Below are positions 8,049 to 16,476 of a stretch of 42,124 nucleotides of DNA, in pieces (the stretch's first letter is position 1; each line of letters opens with the position of its first letter). A program made the position numbers and the translations under genes. Under the pieces are notes generated by a model. The model was not told the DNA's origin and made no database searches. It was given only the letters and a program-made list of their open reading frames with translations. This DNA is from Paenibacillus antibioticophila (GTDB lineage: Bacteria > Bacillota > Bacilli > Paenibacillales > Paenibacillaceae): positions 1,605,052 through 1,647,175 of the forward strand of contig NZ_HG005139.1 of NCBI RefSeq assembly GCF_000455265.1, read 5' to 3'.

Positions 8049-8441
8049 ATGGAATGGAAAGAGATTATGGGTAAGGAGGAGCACTCCTTCTGGGGGCTTC
8101 TTGGCATGGAACTGATTTCGGTAAACAAGCAGATGGTGGAGATCGGGCTGAATGCTGACGAACGCCATTTGAACTCGATGGGCATCGTTCACGGAGGCGT
8201 TCTGTCGGCAATGATGGATCAGTCGATGGGGACGTTGGTAGCGGCCGTTAAGGGAAGGCTGGGCGTCACGACGCATTTGAATGTCCAGTTTCTGTCGCCG
8301 ATGCATAAAGGTATACTGAAGGTATCTGCATTTCCATTGCACGAAACTTATCGTACAATGACCCTTAGGGCGGAGGTGCGGGATGCCGAAGGGATATTGG
8401 GCTGCATCTCAACGGCAACGTTCCGTGTGCCGAAGGCCTGA
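8049..8441 (+). CDS. hotdog-fold acyl-CoA thioesterase (PaaI/YdiI type)
   Basis: A 130-aa single hotdog domain. LNSMGIVHGGVLSAMMDQSM is the PaaI-type active-site helix, with the HGG turn and an acidic residue (Asp) in the following helix. THLNVQFLSPMHKG is the strand that follows. Such enzymes hydrolyse acyl-CoA or aryl-CoA thioesters in the cytosol; the substrate cannot be told from sequence. The start is the first ATG with AGGAGG upstream (11 bases). It lies between the miaB-ricA terminator and the Nudix gene, in the same direction, and may be cotranscribed with the latter. Confidence 0.85.
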   Translation: MEWKEIMGKEEHSFWGLLGMELISVNKQMVEIGLNADERHLNSMGIVHGGVLSAMMDQSMGTLVAAVKGRLGVTTHLNVQFLSPMHKGILKVSAFPLHETYRTMTLRAEVRDAEGILGCISTATFRVPKA

Positions 8442-8522
8442 GATTTTCCAACAGTTTATGAAGGAAGCGACTGCGAGGAACGATCTGCGCGGCGTTTACA
8501 ACTCACAGATGTGGTGATAAGG

Positions 8523-9303
8523 ATGAGTAGTGGAGAGCGGCAAGAGGAGCCGATGAATGAAGTGAAAAAGTACCGGACACCGGATGGAATTCCGGCAGAT
8601 ATAGTGATGTTCACATTGACCCGGCAGGAGCGAAAGGCGGTCACCAAGTCGCTGCCCCGCTTTGACCTTAAGGTCATGCTTATCCGCCGCAGAAGCTGGC
8701 CGTTCGCCGGCGCTTGGGCATTGCCGGGGGGGCTTTTCCCAGGAGAACGAGTCATTATATGAGACGGCCAGACGTGAGCTGAAGGAGGAAACCGGGGTTG
8801 ATGGCCATCATCTCGAATATTTGGGAGTCTACAGCAAGCCTGGGCGTGATCCGCGCGGTTGGATTATCTCTCATGCCTTTTTCGCTCTGGTCGAGGAATG
8901 GGTGCTTGAGAAGCGGCAGTCAGCGGATGATGCTCAGGAGGTAGGACTGTTCACGATGCAGGAGGCATTGGAAGAGCTGGATCTAGCGTTTGACCATCGC
9001 GAAATTCTGGAGGATGCCTACCGCCGGATTCAGGCGCAAATGCTTCAGACAACGATTGCCAAACAGTTTCTTCCTCCGCAGTTTACGCTTGGCGAGCTTT
9101 ATCAAGTGATTCAGACGGTAGTACCTGATTTTGCAGAACTGAATTTCATTCGAAAAATCACCTCTACCCGCAGCCGCCAGGGCATTCTGGAGGAAGTGCT
9201 TGATGAAACGGGAAAGCCGATGCTTTCCAATCAGTACTCCCAGCGGCCTGCGCAATTGTACAGATTCACTGACTTCACGCCGCAGTTATCTATTTATACT
9301 TAA
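8523..9303 (+). pseudogene. NrtR-like Nudix/winged-helix protein, split by a +1 frameshift
   Basis: Two overlapping frames make one protein. The first (to 8762) reads MLIRRRSWPFAGAWALPGG, then goes out of frame at a run of seven G (8726-8732). With six G the frame continues as GGFSQENESLYETARRELK and runs to 9303. The full Nudix box (G-x5-E-x7-REL-x-EE-x-G-V) exists only across the shift. The C-terminus (about 9050-9300; QFLPPQFTLGELYQVIQ and GRPAQLYRF-like SQRPAQLYRFTDF) matches the winged helix of NrtR, a Nudix-derived repressor of NAD genes that senses ADP-ribose. pncB starts 33 bases downstream, which supports an NAD role. An intact Nudix box would also allow ADP-ribose hydrolysis. Starts at 8523 and 8553 (RBS AGAGGAG) are both possible. 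A sequencing error in the homopolymer is a real alternative to true inactivation. Confidence 0.75.
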
Positions 9304-9336
9304 ACAGCACATGTTCAGTCAAGGAGGAGAAGAACC

Positions 9337-10791
9337 ATGCGCAGCGAAAGCCTGGCGCTTCATACAGACAAATACCAGATTAATATGATGTATGCCCATT
9401 GGGTCCATGGTACCCATCTTCGCAAGGCGGTATTTGAGGCGTACTTTCGGAAGCTTCCGTTCGGGAACGGCTATGCTGTGTTTGCCGGATTGGAGCGGAT
9501 TGCTAAATACGTGGAGCATCTGCGTTTTACGGAAGAAGATTTGAGCTACCTAATGGAGCAGGAAGAGAATTACGATCCTGCATTTATCGAGCTGCTAAGA
9601 AACTTCCGGTTTCGCGGAACGATCCTCTCCATGCAGGAAGGCGATCTTTGCTTTCCTAACGAGCCGTTGATCCGGGTGGAAGGGACGATTCTGGAGACGC
9701 AGCTCATCGAGACTGCACTGCTTAATTTTATGAATTATCAGACATTGATTGCTACTAAGGCGTCGAGAATCAAGCTGGTTGCAGATAAGGATGTTCTTCT
9801 GGAATTCGGAACGCGCAGAGCCCAGGAAGCGGATGCTGCGGTCTGGGGCTCTCGAGCCGCCTATATAGCCGGGTTCGATGCCACTTCGAATCTTTTGGCC
9901 GGCAAAATGTTTGACATTCCTACCAAAGGAACCCACGCCCATTCCTGGGTGCAAACCTTCGGCTCGGAGCAGGAGGCATTCGAGGTGTTCGCCAAAGCCT
10001 TGCCTGATCAAGTCTCCTTGCTAGTCGATACGTATGATACGTTAAGCAGCGGAATTCCTCACGCGATCAGAACCGCGGAGCTGCTGGAGAAGATGGGCAA
10101 GCGACTCGGCAGCATCCGGATTGATAGCGGTGATTTGGCTTACCAGTCCATTCAAGCCCGGCAGCTGCTTGATGAGGCGGGGTTGTCCTATGTGAAGATC
10201 GTTGCATCCAATGATCTGGATGAAAATACAGTCTTTAACCTCAAGGCCCAGGGAGCGAAGATTGATACTTGGGGAATCGGCACACAACTGATCACCGCTG
10301 CGGATCAGCCGGCGCTTGGCGGTGTTTACAAGCTGGTGGAACGCGAGCTTGACGGGGAGATGGCGCCGACGATCAAGATTTCAGGCAACCCCGAGAAGGT
10401 GACCTCACCGGGCAAGAAGGATGTCCTGCGGATTGTGAGTAAGGAGAGCGGCAAGGCCATTGCAGATTATATTTGCCTTCCGCATGAGCAATTGGCCCGT
10501 GAGGGGGAGAAGCTGCGTCTGTTTGATCCGGTGCACCCTTACATGAAGAAGACGGTCAGCAACTATGAGGCTGTCTCGATGCTGCGCCCGATTTTTATAG
10601 ACGGAGAACGGGTCTATTCATTACCTGGCCTTCAGGAAATTCGGCAGCATCATCGGGAGCAGCTTAGCATGTTCTGGCCTGAGTACCTGCGGAAGCTGAA
10701 TCCGGAGATCTATCGGGTTAATCTGAGTCAGGAAGCCTGGGAACTGAAACAGCGAATGATTGAAGAATATATGAGCCAGCTGGAGGAATAA
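9337..10791 (+). CDS. pncB: nicotinate phosphoribosyltransferase
   Basis: This enzyme makes nicotinate mononucleotide from nicotinate and PRPP using ATP, in the Preiss-Handler salvage route to NAD. At 484 aa it is the length of the Gram-positive NAPRTase family. Recognisable parts are HTDKYQINMMYAHW at the N-terminus, FGTRRAQEADAAVWGSRAA, the catalytic-His region GTHAHSWVQTFG (about residue 200), RIDSGDLAYQS and the phosphate-binding SGNPEKVTSPGKK. AAGGAGGAG lies 7 bases before the ATG. The NrtR-like gene directly upstream is the likely local regulator. The terminator begins within the last codons of the gene. Confidence 0.95.
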   Translation: MRSESLALHTDKYQINMMYAHWVHGTHLRKAVFEAYFRKLPFGNGYAVFAGLERIAKYVEHLRFTEEDLSYLMEQEENYDPAFIELLRNFRFRGTILSMQEGDLCFPNEPLIRVEGTILETQLIETALLNFMNYQTLIATKASRIKLVADKDVLLEFGTRRAQEADAAVWGSRAAYIAGFDATSNLLAGKMFDIPTKGTHAHSWVQTFGSEQEAFEVFAKALPDQVSLLVDTYDTLSSGIPHAIRTAELLEKMGKRLGSIRIDSGDLAYQSIQARQLLDEAGLSYVKIVASNDLDENTVFNLKAQGAKIDTWGIGTQLITAADQPALGGVYKLVERELDGEMAPTIKISGNPEKVTSPGKKDVLRIVSKESGKAIADYICLPHEQLAREGEKLRLFDPVHPYMKKTVSNYEAVSMLRPIFIDGERVYSLPGLQEIRQHHREQLSMFWPEYLRKLNPEIYRVNLSQEAWELKQRMIEEYMSQLEE

Positions 10792-10807
10792 TCCGGCTGG
10801 TTTTTTT
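10776..10807 (+). terminator. intrinsic terminator overlapping the pncB stop codon
   Basis: CCAGC (inside the coding end) pairs with GCTGG, followed directly by T7. The stop codon lies in the loop region. Confidence 0.7.
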
Positions 10808-11063
10808 ATTTCTTGGGAAAGCGCAGGATTCGAGATTTTAGTCTGTTTCATGCGGTGAATTCGACATTCTGTGATTTTTATGACACCTGCGTAATCACGG
10901 ATGATTTGAGATTGTCCATATGACATTTGTTACATTCGTCACACTATGATTGTGATAAATTAAAACATTAATCAAGGATTATTTTTGTGTGACTAATTTA
11001 ACTATGTTAATTATGTAACTGTATTTCATTCGCAGCAGCGAAGAAGGGGGAGTCGTCGGACTA

Positions 11064-12071
11064 ATGGTACAATTGCCGAAGCTCAATCAACTTGGTTTTT
11101 TTGAAATTCGTTTGGAATCGATCGGAGGCCTTGGCGCCAACCTGGCCGGCAAGATGCTTGCCGAAGCGGGGGTGGAAGGAGCAGGTCTTGGAGGCGTCAG
11201 CTTCTCTTCCTACGGATCGGAGAAGAAGGGTTCGCCGGTTAAGGCGCATATCCGGTTCTGCGATCTGAATACCCCGATCCGCGATACGTCGCCGGTAGAA
11301 CGCCCGCATATGGTAGCTATTTTTCAGGAGGCGCTTTCAAAGACGTTGAATGTGATCAGCGGGATATACGAGGACAGCACCGTACTGGTCAATTCCAAGA
11401 AGACGCCGGAGCAATTGAAGGAAAAGCTGAAGCTGGTTGGAGGAACGATTGCGGTCATTGATGCAACCGGAATTGCATTGGAAGAGAATAACAAGGTAAA
11501 TATGGCGATGCTGGGTGCGATGTTCCGCCTTTGCCCGTTCCTGGATCCCGAGACGATGAAGACGGTTATTCGCAAGTCGCTGGAGAAGAAATATCCCGGA
11601 GCTGTCGCCCCGGCCTTGGCGACCTTTGAACGCGGGTATCAGGAGGTTGAAATTCGAACCTTTAAGCTGCCGGAAGGAATCCAGATGCCGGAATTTGTTC
11701 GATCGGACACGCCGGTGCTCGGATATGAAACCCAGCCGATCGGCGGTTTGGTCATTAATCCGGGCAATAGCATGCTGAAGGATCTGAGTATCTCCCGCTC
11801 AGGGATGCTTCCTCATTTCAAATCTGAGTCCTGTATTCACTGTGCCCAGTGCGATAACGTCTGCCCGGATAATTGCTTTGTCTGGGAGGAGCTGCCTGAC
11901 AAGAAGGGGCGTCCTCAAATGTTCTTGATGGGCATTGATTATCAATACTGCAAGGGCTGTTTGAAGTGTATCCATGCTTGTCCGACGGACGCGCTGTCCG
12001 GAGAACGGGAAGAAGACGGATACGGCGAACAGTACCGGGTGCCGCATTTGTTTGATCTGGTGAATCAATAG
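11064..12071 (+). CDS. pyruvate/2-oxoacid:ferredoxin oxidoreductase, fused gamma-delta subunit
   Basis: A 335-aa fusion. Residues about 10-190 are the gamma domain (EIRLESIGGLGANLAGKML, FSSYGSEKKGSPVKAHIRF). The C-terminal 85 residues are a delta-type ferredoxin with two [4Fe-4S] motifs, CIHCAQCDNVCPDNC (from about residue 257) and CKGCLKCIHACP (from about 296). It passes electrons from the TPP site in the alpha-beta fusion encoded downstream. The AT-rich 250-base region upstream, after the pncB terminator, should hold the promoter, but I could not pick a clear pair of boxes. AAGGGGGAG precedes the ATG. The last four codons (GTG AAT CAA TAG) include the target site of a MITE-like insertion, which keeps the stop codon intact. 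Confidence 0.9.
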   Translation: MVQLPKLNQLGFFEIRLESIGGLGANLAGKMLAEAGVEGAGLGGVSFSSYGSEKKGSPVKAHIRFCDLNTPIRDTSPVERPHMVAIFQEALSKTLNVISGIYEDSTVLVNSKKTPEQLKEKLKLVGGTIAVIDATGIALEENNKVNMAMLGAMFRLCPFLDPETMKTVIRKSLEKKYPGAVAPALATFERGYQEVEIRTFKLPEGIQMPEFVRSDTPVLGYETQPIGGLVINPGNSMLKDLSISRSGMLPHFKSESCIHCAQCDNVCPDNCFVWEELPDKKGRPQMFLMGIDYQYCKGCLKCIHACPTDALSGEREEDGYGEQYRVPHLFDLVNQ

Positions 12072-12283
12072 AGGTTGTTCAAAAAGTCATCTTTTGATCA
12101 CGAAGTAATTCATGAGGTTAATTCGACATCGAATCTTGCGCTCACCCTAGAAGTCCGAGCGGATGCTTACGAGGTATGCTTCCTTTAGAAGCATTTTGCT
12201 CATGTAGGTTTTGCCTACACTCCGTTCCTCCTTCTTCGGGTTCTCACAACCTTTCGGTGCTGAAAACCCAACTTTTTGAACAC
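12072..12283 (+). mobile_element. 212-bp MITE-like element with 10-bp target duplication
   Basis: The element begins AGGTTGTTCAAAAAGT and ends ACTTTTTGAACAC, giving terminal inverted repeats with a GTTCAAAAAGT core. It is flanked by the identical 10-mers GAATCAATAG at 12062-12071 and 12284-12293. It has no ORF. Inside are small hairpins (ATGCTTCctttaGAAGCAT, TGTAGGttttGCCTACA). The left target copy is the end of the upstream gene, including its TAG. Without the insertion the two oxidoreductase genes would be only about 37 bases apart. Shorter relatives lie at 5672, 17027 and 27070. The parent transposase is not in the window. Confidence 0.85.
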
Positions 12284-12330
12284 GAATCAATAGGAACATT
12301 CTAGGAAAAAAGAAAGGCGGTATACCAATC

Positions 12331-14643
12331 ATGGCGATGAATTTGGATCAGGAGCATGAATTAACCCATGGAACAGTAGAGCAGCGGGTTGTATATGAGT
12401 CAGGCAACGAAATGGCGGCCTATGCCGCAAGTCAAATCAATTATCATATTATGGGGTATTTTCCGATCTCGCCTTCAACGGAGGTGGCGCAGTTCCTTGA
12501 TCTGATGAAGGCGAATGGCCAGCATGATATCAAGCTGATTGCCTCTGACGGCGAGCATAGCTCGGCGGGGATTTGTTATGGCGCCTCCACGGCGGGCGGG
12601 CGAGTATTTAACGCCACAAGTGCTAACGGGTATATGTATATGCTGGAGCAAATGCCGGTACAGGCAGGTACCCGTTTTCCGATGGTCATGAACCTGGTCT
12701 GCCGCTCGGTCTCCGGGCCGCTGGATATCCACGGCGATCATTCGGACTTGTATTTTGCCCTGAACACGGGCTGGCCGATCCTGATGTGCCGGGATCCGCA
12801 GTCGGTCTATGACATGAATATTATTGCGCTCAAGCTGGCTGAGGATCCAGAGGTGCGCTTGCCGGTGCTTGTGGCATCGGATGGTTATTTTACCTCCCAT
12901 CAAAAGCGGCGTGTGAATACTTTTGCCAACAGTGAGGATGTGCTCAAATTTGTTGGAGAACGGCCGCCGGCCGGGTTCCCGCATACGCTGGATCGTAATA
13001 ATCCGATTACGGTCGGACCCTACATGAACGAACCGGATTATATCAATAACAAATACCAGCAATCCCAGGCGATGTACCGTGCGGAAGCGGTATTTGAACG
13101 GATTGCCGATGAGTATGCAGAGCTGACCGGCAGAAAGTACAGCATGCTGGATACGTATCGGATGGAGGATGCCGAGGTAGCGGTGTTCCTGATGAACTCG
13201 GCTTCCGAGATCATTAAGGACGTAGTTGATGATCTGCGCCGTCAAGGTATCAAGGCCGGTTCAATTGCACCGAATGTCATCCGTCCCTTCCCGCAACAGC
13301 AAATTGCGGATGCCCTGAAGCAGGTCAAGGCGGTTACAATCGGTGATCGGGCAGACTCCTATGGCGCTTACGGCGGCAATATGAGCAATGAAATCAAGGC
13401 TGCGCTGTTCACCCACGGCAACCATACTACTCAGGTGATTAGCCGCGTGTACGGACTGGGCGGTAAAGAGTTCTATGCCGAAGACGGCATGCATCTGTTC
13501 GAACTCGCGATTGAAGCCGCCAAACAAGGCCGGGTTGAAGTGCCGTTCGATTACTATGGACATACGCCGGGGAATCCGGATGCGGCCCCAGCCCGGGTGC
13601 TGAATCCGCTGAAATTCGAGGATCTGAAGACAGGTCTTATCACAGTGACAAAGAACGAAGAGACCGGCAAGCTTGGCGTGCGGATTCCGCCGCTGCGGGC
13701 CCTGACGAAGAAGCCGAAGCGGATTGCTCCGGGACATGGCGCTTGTCCGGGCTGTGGTATTTTCTCGGGATTGGAGCTGTTCTTTAAAGGGATTGAGGGA
13801 GACATTGTTGCCTTGTTCCATACCGGCTGTGCGATGGTAGTTACGACCGGCTATCCTTATTCCTCTCATAAAGCGACTTATATTCACAACCTGTTCCAGA
13901 ATGGTGCGGCCACGCTGTCCGGTGTTGTAGAGATGTTCTGGGAACGCAAGCGGCGCGGCGAGCTGGATGAGCTTGGCTTGAAGGATGACTTTACGTTTGT
14001 CATGGTTACCGGTGACGGCGGGATGGACATCGGGATGGGGCCGGCGATTGGCGCGGCATTGCGAAATCATCGGATGATCATTGTCGAGTACGATAACGAA
14101 GGATATATGAATACCGGAGCGCAGCTCTCTTATTCGACTCCGCTCGGACACCGGACCTCGACGTCCAATATCGGTACCGTACAGAAGGGAAAGGTATTTC
14201 ATCACAAGGATACACCGCAAATTATGGCGGCTACCAATATCCCTTACGTATTTACCGGCAGTGAAGCTTACCCGCAGGATTTGGTCAAGAAAGCGGCCAA
14301 GGCGCAATGGTACGCACAGAACGAAGGACTGGTCTATGGTAAAATATTGATAGCCTGTCCGCTGAACTGGATTACGAAGGATGATCAAGGTACAGAGATC
14401 GTGGATGCAGCCGTGAATTCCTGCTTCTTCCCGCTGTATGAGGTCGAGCATGGTCAGACAACCATTACTTATAATCCGGAGGATAAAGCCAAGCGGGTGC
14501 CATTGACTGATTGGCTGAAGACCATGGGCAAGACACGTCATTTGCTCAAGCCTGAGAATGAAGCTGCACTGCATGAATTTGAGCGTGAAGTGGATCGTCG
14601 TTGGCAAATCCTGCTGACCAAGCATGAGCATCCTTTGCTGTAG
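12331..14643 (+). CDS. pyruvate/2-oxoacid:ferredoxin oxidoreductase, fused alpha-beta subunit
   Basis: A 770-aa fusion of alpha (about 1-440) and beta (about 455-770) domains of the pyruvate:ferredoxin oxidoreductase family. The alpha part shows GYFPISPSTEVAQFLDLMKA, ASDGEHSSAGICYGASTAGG and a C-terminal section SYGAYGGNMSNEIKAALF. The beta part has GHGACPGCGIFSG (near residue 472), HTGCAMVV, the TPP motif TGDGGMDIGMG (near 560) and YDNEGYMNTGAQ. Together with the gamma-delta fusion it can form a complete enzyme making acyl-CoA and reduced ferredoxin. The start has GAAAGGCGG 10 bases upstream. The promoter and first gene are separated from it by the inserted MITE, so its expression depends on read-through of that element. 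Pyruvate is the likely but unproven substrate. Confidence 0.9.
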   Translation: MAMNLDQEHELTHGTVEQRVVYESGNEMAAYAASQINYHIMGYFPISPSTEVAQFLDLMKANGQHDIKLIASDGEHSSAGICYGASTAGGRVFNATSANGYMYMLEQMPVQAGTRFPMVMNLVCRSVSGPLDIHGDHSDLYFALNTGWPILMCRDPQSVYDMNIIALKLAEDPEVRLPVLVASDGYFTSHQKRRVNTFANSEDVLKFVGERPPAGFPHTLDRNNPITVGPYMNEPDYINNKYQQSQAMYRAEAVFERIADEYAELTGRKYSMLDTYRMEDAEVAVFLMNSASEIIKDVVDDLRRQGIKAGSIAPNVIRPFPQQQIADALKQVKAVTIGDRADSYGAYGGNMSNEIKAALFTHGNHTTQVISRVYGLGGKEFYAEDGMHLFELAIEAAKQGRVEVPFDYYGHTPGNPDAAPARVLNPLKFEDLKTGLITVTKNEETGKLGVRIPPLRALTKKPKRIAPGHGACPGCGIFSGLELFFKGIEGDIVALFHTGCAMVVTTGYPYSSHKATYIHNLFQNGAATLSGVVEMFWERKRRGELDELGLKDDFTFVMVTGDGGMDIGMGPAIGAALRNHRMIIVEYDNEGYMNTGAQLSYSTPLGHRTSTSNIGTVQKGKVFHHKDTPQIMAATNIPYVFTGSEAYPQDLVKKAAKAQWYAQNEGLVYGKILIACPLNWITKDDQGTEIVDAAVNSCFFPLYEVEHGQTTITYNPEDKAKRVPLTDWLKTMGKTRHLLKPENEAALHEFEREVDRRWQILLTKHEHPLL

Positions 14644-14692
14644 TCTTCGGCCGGGCATGTAAGGTAGAAGCGAAGCAAAAGGAGGATTTACC

Positions 14693-15700
14693 GTGGAGAA
14701 GGAGTATTTTCGCGCGTTCCGTGTTCATAAGGATGAATCGGAATTTCGCACAGGGATCGAGCAGATTGCACTAAGCGATTTGCCGGCGGGAGAGGTATTG
14801 ATCGAGGTTCATTATTCAAGCGTGAATTATAAAGACGGACTGGCTTCACTTCCGGACGGGAAAATTGTTCGGCGCTATCCGTTTATTCCGGGAATCGATC
14901 TGGCGGGAAAAGTGCTCGCCTCTGACGATAAGCGGTATAACATCGGTGACTATGTAATTTGCACAGGATATGAATTGGGCGTTAATCATGAAGGCGGATA
15001 TTCAGAAATTGCGCGGGTTCCTGCCGATTGGCTTGTGCCGCTTCCCCCGGGTCTGACAGCCCTTGAAGCGATGGCGATTGGTACAGCCGGATTCACAGCT
15101 GCTCTGTCCGTACAACGATTACTGGCTAATGGTCTGACTCCGGACTCGGGCCCGGTATTGGTGGCAGGGTCTACCGGAGGCGTAGGCAGCATGGCGGTAT
15201 CGATACTGGCTAAGCTTGGCTTCAAGGTGACGGCCGTCACGGGCAAACCAGCACTGACTGACAAGCTGCTTGGCTTGGGAGCTTATCAAGTGCTTAGCCG
15301 TGAAGAAGCGGCTTCCGGAGCAAAGGGCGCATTAGGCAAAGAGCAATGGGCTGCCGTCGTAGATCCGGTTGGCGGAGCCTTTACTGGTGATTTGCTGAAA
15401 AGCGTCTCTTACGGCGGATCCATTGCCGTGTCGGGAATGGCTGCCGGAGGGCATTTTGATACCACCGTATTTCCATTTATCCTGCGGGGTGTAAATCTGC
15501 TGGGCATTGATTCGGTATTTTGTCCCATGCCGCAGCGTCTTGCCCTGTGGGAGCTGCTGGCCGGAGAGTGGAAGCCGGTAACAGCCCTGGAGGAGTGGAC
15601 TTCCGTTTATCAGCTTGATCAGCTTCCTGAAGCCTTATCGAAGGTGATCGACAGTAAGGCGGTTGGCCGTCAGGTCATTGCTGTAAACAGCGGATTATAA
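14693..15700 (+). CDS. zinc-free MDR oxidoreductase, YhdH/YhfP (acryloyl-CoA reductase AcuI-like) family
   Basis: A 335-aa medium-chain NADPH-dependent reductase. The N-terminal catalytic domain has HYSSVNYKDGLASLPDGKI and PFIPGIDLAGKV. The Rossmann part has VLVAGSTGGVGSMAVSILAK and a conserved VDPVGG. These are hallmarks of the YhdH/YhfP group, which includes AcuI (acryloyl-CoA to propionyl-CoA). The GTG start at 14693 has AAAGGAGG at 7 bases and no competing ATG. It lies 49 bases after the alpha-beta oxidoreductase gene with no terminator between, so it probably shares that transcript. A CoA-ester substrate would fit the neighbours but is inference. Confidence 0.85.
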   Translation: MEKEYFRAFRVHKDESEFRTGIEQIALSDLPAGEVLIEVHYSSVNYKDGLASLPDGKIVRRYPFIPGIDLAGKVLASDDKRYNIGDYVICTGYELGVNHEGGYSEIARVPADWLVPLPPGLTALEAMAIGTAGFTAALSVQRLLANGLTPDSGPVLVAGSTGGVGSMAVSILAKLGFKVTAVTGKPALTDKLLGLGAYQVLSREEAASGAKGALGKEQWAAVVDPVGGAFTGDLLKSVSYGGSIAVSGMAAGGHFDTTVFPFILRGVNLLGIDSVFCPMPQRLALWELLAGEWKPVTALEEWTSVYQLDQLPEALSKVIDSKAVGRQVIAVNSGL

Positions 15701-15711
15701 AAGAGTAACTC

Positions 15712-15756
15712 GAGAGGCTTGATTCTGGGCGTGCGCACAGGATTCAGGCCTCTTCT
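15712..15756 (+). terminator. probable terminator after the AcuI-like gene
   Basis: AGAGGC...GCCTCT arms, with further inner pairing around ATTCTG/CAGGAT, end in TCTTCTTG. The T tract is weak. Confidence 0.6.
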
Positions 15757-15858
15757 TGTATTTGGCGATGATTTCCTCGGCATAAATATAAGCAGAATTA
15801 CACACGCTAACCCCAATTATTGGATGGATTACCCATCGAAATAAAGGAGGAATCAGGG

Positions 15859-16386
15859 ATGCCGAGAAGATGGACGCTCATCATTATTACCACGTTATTT
15901 GCCTTAACGGCTGCTTCGGGGTGCGGAGCTGGAGCGAAACAAATTGCTGCCAGAGAAATGGACAAGTACAGCATGAAAAGCGCCAGAGAAGGAAATCTCA
16001 GACAACGAAGCAGCGGGGTAACGCTGAACGGCCCCTTTTTGAAGACCCTTAAGGAAGAATGTCGAAAGAGGGGGATCACGCTGACACATGAGACCTATTC
16101 CGAAGGCTTTGAGGGGAATATGAGCTATAGTTATTTTATCAACGGGAGTGCCAAGGATTATGTTATCGTTCACATTTATCCAAGTGAACAGGAAAGAACC
16201 CGGCAAATTTCAGAATTGTATAGAGGGAAGGGCCAGAATAATGCACTGGAGCAAGAGGAGACAAGAGTGATTTCAGAGCGGGGAAAGACAGCGCTGGTGT
16301 ATACTTCAAGCAGGACTGATAAGAGCAATTACAGCTATGAAATCAAGGCGGCATTTGAGCAGGCTCTGGACTGGATGACCCGTTAA
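15859..16386 (+). CDS. putative lipoprotein of unknown function
   Basis: A 175-aa protein with a typical export start: MPRRWTLIIITTLFALTAASG followed by Cys22, a type II (lipoprotein) signal with an Ala-Ser-Gly-Cys lipobox. AAAGGAGGAAT lies 7 bases before the ATG at 15859, so the longer upstream frame from 15820 is rejected. The mature part is basic and polar with no recognisable domain. The gene stands alone between terminators and is convergent with moaB. Confidence 0.7.
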   Translation: MPRRWTLIIITTLFALTAASGCGAGAKQIAAREMDKYSMKSAREGNLRQRSSGVTLNGPFLKTLKEECRKRGITLTHETYSEGFEGNMSYSYFINGSAKDYVIVHIYPSEQERTRQISELYRGKGQNNALEQEETRVISERGKTALVYTSSRTDKSNYSYEIKAAFEQALDWMTR

Positions 16387-16416
16387 GGCTGCAATTGATC
16401 CCACATGATTCATTCA

Positions 16417-16462
16417 CAATCCCTCTGACCAGAGTTTGTTTATGGTCAGAGGGATTGTTTTA
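16417..16462. terminator. bidirectional terminator, lipoprotein gene / moaB
   Basis: A perfect 14-bp stem CAATCCCTCTGACC/GGTCAGAGGGATTG with a 13-nt loop, followed by TTTTATT. Confidence 0.9.
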
Positions 16463-16476
16463 TTAGACGATGATTG

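Noticed and set aside
13261..14658. Long open frame (465 codons) antisense to the alpha-beta oxidoreductase gene
   Set aside because: It has no SD and no recognisable protein, and the opposite strand encodes an unmistakable enzyme; it is a codon-bias shadow.
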